Shown here piece by piece: positions 57,341 to 64,000 of a DNA stretch of 64,000 nucleotides (positions within the stretch are counted from its first letter, which is position 1; each line of letters starts with the position of its first letter). The translations under genes and the position numbers were made by a program. This stretch comes from Arachis hypogaea (taxonomy: Eukaryota; Streptophyta; Magnoliopsida; Fabales; Fabaceae): the NCBI RefSeq assembly GCF_003086295.3, contig NC_092041.1, positions 100,031,827 through 100,095,826 of the forward strand. The letters run 5' to 3'. Under the pieces are notes generated by a model. The model was not told the origin of the DNA and did not search any database. It saw only the letters and a list, made by a program, of their open reading frames with translations.

Positions 57341-60300
57341 CTACTTTCTTATTGCCCACTTTATGTTCTCGACGATGTTCTTGCATTTCTTCTTGGCCTT
57401 CTTGAACATGGACGGGGTGTATCGATTAGCGCTCCGACGTGGCGGGTCCACCCTGAGATTGTAATGTTTACCTGTCTCACCTGTACATAATTTAATGAAA
57501 CAGACTATCCAAAATGATGCAAACACGGGATAAAAATGCAAAAAAAAAACCAACAAGTTCAAAACATAATCATAAAGACACAAGTCCTGAGACGAATGCA
57601 ACATAATCAATGGACAGTGAAATCAAGTCGGACTTGCATCATCCCCATCATCAGGGGCATTGTTGCGGGATTCTTCATCCTCATCCATCTCCTCATCGTC
57701 GCTCTCGTCTTGATCCTCATCATCCGGTTCATCCACGAGATACTCATCCGTTTCATGCTCACCTGTCCCGGCATTTTCTTCAATCTGACCCATTGATACA
57801 CGCCGTAGGTTCCGGCTATTAAATATCCCCCGACCGCCGTCACTTCTACTGGAATCTCCAGTTTCCAAACCTCCAGAAGCAACTGAGGCAGTGTGGCATG
57901 GAATCCTCGCGTCCAAAGAATACCTACCGGACATAAATTCAGGTTGATGGCCAAATTGTGACTGCCCTGCATCCGCAGCCATGAACCCAAGCAACTGGCT
58001 AAAAGAAGCACCCTCTCCTGCATCCCACTGTGGGGTACTCCAGTATTGTTGATCTATTGGGTATGACGGGATAAATTGTGTCTGAACAACATATGGTACC
58101 GAGGCCTGAAATTGTTCTTGAGAAGCTGGAGGTGGAGGTGGATGTGGCTGTGACTGTGCCCCCGGTTCTTCATTGGCTACATCAATAACTGGGCTACCCT
58201 CATCCTCCATTACTGGGCTACCATCTCATTTATACCTGGGTTACCCTCATCATCCATTACTTGTTCACCTTCATCGTTCTCTGAACCACAACATTTGACA
58301 ATTTCAAATGGTTGCCATACCGTGTACGATACCAGTCCATGTAAACATCCAACGGATGCTGTGAAGGTTCCAGATACTCACTCAGAACGTTATTATACCT
58401 GTTTGTCCAGTGCATAATCCAACATGAATGGGACGGGGCTGTGGCCCAGTCAAGATTCTTAGGACCAGCCAGTGTTTCTCCATGTGCCCTTCCCAGATTC
58501 CATTCCTCAGGTGGAACTCCCTGAACAAAACCAAACTGTCTTCTAATTCTATCCGTTGCATGCCACTCAATAGATTCGAATGAAATCAACGGAACCGTAG
58601 CGCTCCAGACTACTGCATGCAGGAGGATGTCTTCTGGGATTATGCCCGGATCAATGCGATCCACACCATAAGCAACCCACACGAACTGCACACAGCATAA
58701 GACATACGTGATTACAAGTCAAATAACAGTCAACCTCAGTTCGAGACAAATATTTTCTAATAAAAACACACATGCCCTTTCTGAACCTCATCTAATGTCT
58801 TCCTAAAGTGGGCGAGACTAAGATATCTATACCGATTGTCACCACGCTCCCAGTTACGCCACCTGAAATTATTTATGTCACTAGCACATCTTAAATAGAA
58901 TTATGAACATAACAAGTAAGTTGACAATGTTACCTGTTTGCAAGCGGAAAACTGCGTGGTTCCCTAGTAGGGGGCGCAAGATAGGGTAGGCGGATCCAAA
59001 ACCAAGCTAGCAGAAGTGTTAACGGACCATCGATTTCTTTACAATCAAAACGAGATGCCCGGCATAAGGACCGGTATAGGTGCGCCAAACATGCCGATCC
59101 CCAACTAAAATTACTGATACTATGAAAATCCCGGAGCAAAGGCAGAAACTTCCAGTGCACAGATGCCCCTGACTTGTCTCCAAGTAAGATAGTACCCAAT
59201 AACAACATAATGTGGCACTTGACGTACCTCTGCATACTGTTTTCGTCAGTCAGTTGTATACGTTCTTTTAGATTCCTAAGCCATGTCATTTTTATGCCGC
59301 TCCCTCTGCAGTCGGTCTTTCTCGGTGCAACCCCAAACTGATGGAAACACTCACCCTCCAATGCTTCAAAGCTGCTCAAGGTCATCCCCGTCACCGGAAG
59401 GCCGTTCGTCGGGAGGCCCAAAATAACGGCTACATCCTCCAGGGTCACCGTGCACTCACCAATCGGAAGGTGGAAGGTGTGTGTTTCCGGTCGCCACCTC
59501 TCCACTAAAGCATTTATCAATGCTTTCTGGCATTGAACTACTCCAATCTGAGAGGCATGATAAAACCCAGTAACCCGTAAATGATCCTCTACACTTGGAT
59601 GGTACCGATCAGGAGGCAGTGGATGGTCACATGTCATCATCCGTGAACTCTGAAAAAACATAACATGTTACTAGTCAAATCATGAATGATTACTAATTTA
59701 CAACTTAAATTAATCATACTATTTAATCGATTAATCATAATTTCTAGTCCAATTACAAAAAAATAACTAACAAATGATCAAACTACAGCATGTAAACATA
59801 ACTTCAAAAGATTATCATAGTTCCTATAATTATAATTTTCAAAAATTAATCATAATAATTAATTAGTTAATTATAACTTCTCAGCTATTTACAAACAACA
59901 TTTGAAAAACATTGTCTAACTAACAACATACGAAATTAACGTTACTTTAGTATTCTTAGTTTATTTATAATTGAATTCTTATAATTTACCTTTCTTCCCA
60001 AATGAACTATGTATTAAGTAAATTGGCCTTGCAATTAATATTAAAAAATATCGTTATTAATGATGCAGTTCCGGATTATAAATTCTTAAATTAATAACAA
60101 AAGTAAATTAAGTAATTCTAATTTCTAAATCTATTACAAAATCAGAATTATAATTTCCAACATTGATCACAAAAGTTAATTAGTTAACTACAATATCTAC
60201 TCGTATTACAAAAAGATTTCTAACATATTCTCCAACAAAAAATTATAATAAATCCTAAATATATAATTTCCAACAAAAATGTGTGGAAATAATTCCTAAA

Positions 60301-60857
60301 CTTATAATTTATAACATGAATCATAAAAGCTAAGTTACTAAATTATAATTTCTAAATCTATTCGAAAAATAATATCTTACATTTCCTCCAAATAACTAAC
60401 AACATCTATACATAATAACAAACAATTTACAATCATAATTTATAAGTTTAATCATCAAAATTTATTCATTAATCAAAATTTCTAACGGTCTTACAAAAAT
60501 TTTTTTAACATATTTTCCAATTAACTAACAATATCTAAACATAATAACAAAAAATTATCATAATTGCTAATATTATAATTTTTAAATTAATCATCAGATT
60601 TTATTAATTAATTAAAATTTCTAATACTACTCCAAAAAAATTCTTACAAAATCTGTAACAATCAACATTTACATATCTATCTACCTAACTGCAATATTTA
60701 ACCATAAAATACAAAAAAAATTTCTACAAAATTTAATTAAAATACAGAAATTTGCAAAAAATTAAAAAATTTAACTTACATAATCAGGATTAGACAGATA
60801 ATTTACAATGTGAAGTTCAGGACGATCAACATCTCTAGCTTTGTGTCTTTTAGCCAT
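57341..60857 (-). pseudogene. plant mobile domain (PMD) protein gene, MAIN-like, decayed
   Basis: Exons on the minus strand: 60857-60780 (start MAKRHKARDVDRPEL), 59649-58934 (LRVTGFYHASQIG, LINALVERWRPETHTFHLP, GECTVTLEDVAVILGLP), about 58862-58773 (WRNWERGDNRYRYLSLAHFR) and 58685 on (FVWVAYGVDRIDPGI, WNLGRAHGETLAGP). A low-complexity acidic exon at 58210-57623 and a last basic exon, about 57484-57341 (GKHYNLRVDPPRRSANRYTP), complete it. The PMD (aminotransferase-like) fold occurs in plant MAIN proteins and in transposon proteins. The reading fails at a short imperfect repeat at 58201-58262, where stops occur in each needed frame. Intron 1 is about 1.1 kb of AT-rich DNA. Confidence 0.82.
59650..60779 (-). 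other. long AT-rich first intron of the PMD gene
   Basis: It runs between donor TAT/GTAAGT at 60780 and acceptor TTTTTTCAG/AGTTCACGG at 59649. The content is simple A/T with no open frame. Confidence 0.7.
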
Positions 60858-61019
60858 TTCCACAGATTCTATTGCATGCAAAGTTTTTGAAGAAGGGAGG
60901 AAGAGGATGAACTCAGAGAGGAAGAAATGGGGTTTCAGGCTTGAAAATGATGTTTCGGACTGAGGGAGTGGGGGAAAGGGGGGGTATGCTGGCTGCTGGG
61001 GCACCGTCCTGGGGAGAAG

Positions 61020-61150
61020 CTGCTGTCCGACATGTGGAAGGGGCGCAATCGGACGGTCCGATTCCTCCAAACGCTGGCTCCGATTCGTGGGGGGGGGGGA
61101 ATTGCTGGGTCCGATTCGTGGGGGGGGGGAATCGCTGGGTCCGATTCCTG
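61020..61150. repeat. right subterminal repeats of MULE 2 with G-runs
   Basis: Units of about 31 bases (CCGATTCGT, a run of 10 to 11 G, AATYGCTGGGT) are repeated, preceded by CGGACGGTCCGATTC. The G-runs lie at 61089-61099 and 61120-61129. Confidence 0.8.
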
Positions 61151-61697
61151 TTATAGCATTCTTCCTGACACCACACCCTTGTTAAGCACCCAGTCCCCCC
61201 ATATCCACGCCTAACACCAACTACTCTCCAATATCAAAATTAAAAAGCGTCAACTAATTAATTTATCTGTTTAATTTATTTATTGATATTCGAATGCGAT
61301 TTTTAATTAACTGTAGATTATTAAAAAAATGCTACTCCAATATTCCATAAAACAAAAGTTCACTTATTATATATATTTGTATGTAGTTATAAATGTTTGA
61401 TTTACTTTTTTTGGATGGTCAATTATCAAAATAATTAATTTTTTTTATAACAGAATAATCAACATTTTATTATAGAATACTAAAAAATTTTAACAACATA
61501 ATTAAACTTTTTATGACAACTTAATGCTGACCTTTTATTCGATTTTTTATTATAATATAATAGTACCTATTATATGAACAGATTTTTTTTATAAATAAAT
61601 AATAAACGTATACATGAAAGATTTTTAGGGTCACAAAAGTACACATAATAGAATCGAAATTCTAATATTACATACCAAAAATAATTAACGATAAATA

Positions 61698-62199
61698 TAG
61701 GGGTAGTAATGGATAAAGTATGATAGAGTTTGGATCCAACCCTAACACTACACACGGGTTAAGAATTTTATATAAACTCAATTCTATCTTATCCGTATTC
61801 TCAACCCTAATCTTACCCATTCTGAACCCATGGATATTCGACCCTACCCACGTGTTATATAGAAAAGATGCAACATTATTATATAACTTGATAATTTAAA
61901 ATAGAACTGATTTTTATGTTAAAAAATATATTAAAATATCAATTAATGATCTTCTCTTAGTGGCTAAAGATCTTTTGTATTTAGTGAGAAGTTTTTGGTT
62001 CAATATCCATTTAAAAAATATATTTTATATAAGTATATAACATATACATATATAGGGTGCAGGTTGGTTAGGTAGGATTGAGGCTCACGAAAACCTACCC
62101 ACACCTTATCCTACCCGCTGCGAATCGATTTGACAACCCTAAACGATCGGGTTGGATCGGCTTGGATACCCACAGGTAGGATGCATGTTGCCACCCCTA
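61698..62199. mobile_element. hAT-type MITE with TAGGGGT ends
   Basis: The left end TAGGGGTAGTAATGGATAAA and the complement of the right end TAGGGGTGGCAACATGCATC are inverted termini. The flanking octamers GATAAATA and GATGGACA agree at five of eight positions, all differences being transitions, so they may be an old duplication. The interior repeats ACCCATCC and CCTACCC words. No open frame of note. Confidence 0.65.
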
Positions 62200-64000
62200 G
62201 ATGGACAAAAATAACATATCATTAGTAGAACTTTGTTTCGGTTTAATTTACTGTGTATGTGACATAGAATATAATTACTTAATACTACGTAATATTCTTT
62301 TGGATAAGTGAGGTAGAAATTAATAATTTTTTTAAATAATAAAAAATTGATATTCAAAAAAGGTTAAGATGCCTTAAATAGATAAAACTTTAAGTTTATC
62401 CTATTGTAAAGAGGTAAAAAAAAGAGATTAAGGTTGAAGCCATATATAAGGTCTGAGGATAGAAAAAATTATCGTCACAAGAGAATAATTTAAGTAATGT
62501 TGGCGAATAATCTATTAGAGGTAGTGTATCGAAGAGTGACAGAGAAAAAAAATCCTTTTAATAGTGACAAATGCCTATCATGGCTTGGAGTTGGTGTTGT
62601 TAAAATTACAAACATAGGAGAATCAAAGGTTGGATGTACTTCGTTGTTTGCTTATTTGAATTCTAGGTTGATTCTTATTCTATTCTTCAATCTTTTATGA
62701 ACTAGAAACCTAAGTTGAGATGTGAATATTTCATTTGAAAAAGTGTATGTAACCAAAAGGATCAGCCAAAAAATAAATAAAACCACATTAATCTTAATTA
62801 ATTTAATTTTATTTAATTTTCAAAATTTGTTATTAATTGCCGTGCTAAATGAAATCACCCCTTGGCTAATATGTTTCAAAAACCCAAAAACCACTCCTGT
62901 GATCACGGAGCACAAAATCAACGAAGATTCAAACTTTCTCTTCCCTTTGATCAAGTCCGACTCAAACTTCCTCTTCCATTTAGTTGCGCAATGCATGGTT
63001 CTCTCTAGATATCATTGACGGTGCCGACCTCCTCCGTCAGACCATTCAGCGACGCCAACCTCATCCAGTCAAACAATCAAAGACAAGGCTATGTTGCAAC
63101 ACTTCTGAAAGAGAGCATCTTCCAAGGCGTTTTCACCCCATGAAGGAGGATCGATTAGTACATTGATCAATCCAATACAAGGCGATGAACAATTCAGTGT
63201 GGGTGAATTAAACATTTAAGAGCAAGAAGGGTGGAAGATATGTTGCATAAGCTTCTCCTTGGTTGTTAGAAATTTTGTAACAATGAGGTATTTGAAGCAT
63301 TGTTATTCATGCTAATTATATGTTTTTTTTAATTTAAAAAGTATATTTATTTGAAAAATTTTGGCACAGTTATATATTGAGCTGAGCAAAGTATGCTTGA
63401 AAATTGCTACTAAATACTTACCCAACATGTGTGAATCATTAGAATTGCCATCATTAAAGCATGCTTGACTCCCAGATTTGTGATGCAATTTTTTTATGAT
63501 TTTTAGTGGACTTATTCATTATATAATAAGGAATGTTCTTAACTTGACAATAGGTTTTTCTGGTTTTAGGAAAATATAAATAGGTTTCTTGGTGTGAGTT
63601 TGGTGTCATTCTTTACATACAACTTACTAAACTATTCCCTTTTCTGTTTTGTCACTTGAAGTTATCCTGTTTTGTTGTAAACTTTTCAAAGAAACAAAAG
63701 AGAAGACAATAAACATTAACACAATTGTTGTTATCTTTTCCCCATTTATCGTTTATTAAAGTTTTAAATAAACGAATTGTCACATAGTTGTTCGCAAAAA
63801 TTAAATGGTTTAAATTCACCATGAAAACGGACCAAGAGAATTTAAAAAAGGAACAAAACGCATTGATATCTAAATGAAGTGCACACAGTCGCTAATGTGT
63901 TACACATGAAACAAAGAAATCATATACAAAACCATCCATTTTACAATAAGAAGAAACATTCGAGTCCATACCAAAGACACAATCCAATTAAAATCCTACC
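62200..64000. other. unassigned DNA at the window end
   Basis: Mostly AT-rich. A less biased patch at about 62860-63180 contains a 60-codon open stretch (LDIIDGADLLRQTIQRRQPH) that I could not relate to any family. No terminal repeats or RNA gene seen. Confidence 0.45.

Larger units (their letters stand above)
53952..61249. mobile_element. MULE with transposase and plant mobile domain gene (MULE 2)
   Basis: An 11-bp direct repeat CGTCAACTAAT occurs at 53941-53951 and 61248-61258; its last nine bases fit the 9-bp MULE duplication. The inverted ends correspond over at least 100 bases: left GGCTCAGTTTTTTTAATATT, then GGATATGG, GGTGT and TCGGACCGAGCGATT; the complement of the right is CGCTTTTTAATTTTGATATT, then GGATATGG, GGTGT and TCGGACCCAGCGATT. 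A MuDR-type transposase reads rightward (54573-56716) and a PMD gene leftward (60857-57341). Both are damaged. Confidence 0.85.

Noticed and set aside
60941..61214. Frames through the right end of MULE 2 (Gly-rich or Pro-rich)
   Set aside because: They are read through terminal repeats and G-runs, with no protein similarity.

Overview
The window is plant nuclear DNA: AT-rich, with intron-bearing genes and dense nested transposons. The MULE transposases, the plant mobile domain (PMD) gene, the Athila and Tat elements and the element ends resemble those I know from legumes, most of all peanut (Arachis). That genus call is inference from remembered family resemblance. Only one gene looks intact and host-like: an eleven-coding-exon BRO1-domain (BROX-like) gene at 12706-16046 (+).

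Layout. 1-5800 (-): 5' part of a decayed Ty3/gypsy Tat-type element. 7511-10900: dead MULE with a broken transposase. 12706-16046: the BRO1-domain gene. 16787-22766: small DNA transposons, namely two MITEs, a 2.0-kb hAT-type element with an exact 8-bp target duplication, a 91-bp tRNA-like retroposon with a 15-bp duplication, and another hAT-type MITE. 22767-28356 (-): truncated Athila-type Ty3/gypsy element. It abuts a CACTA remnant carrying a serine palmitoyltransferase (LCB1) exon at 28383-28564. 30964-31581 (-): pseudogene of the AFP/NINJA family. 31978-35815: decayed CACTA element full of tandem repeats. 35974-48560 (-): broken Ty1/copia element, itself split by a 5,993-bp CACTA element (39175-45167, duplication TCT) and a 1,675-bp miniature LTR element (45770-47444, duplication ATCAC). 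53952-61249: 7.3-kb MULE with a transposase reading inward from the left and a PMD gene reading inward from the right, both damaged. 61698-62199: another hAT-type MITE.

How the parts relate. The most notable object is the CACTA element at 39175-45167. It has no transposase that I can recognise but carries exon pieces of several unrelated host genes, all on +: DNA polymerase alpha subunit B, a NIK-type leucine-rich-repeat receptor kinase, a G-box-binding factor, and an unidentified membrane-protein tail. The polymerase and receptor-kinase pieces are joined in frame inside a single exon. The second notable object is the MULE that pairs a MuDR-type transposase with a PMD gene between matching target duplications. 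Boundaries and splice sites were read by eye. No search or alignment was run.
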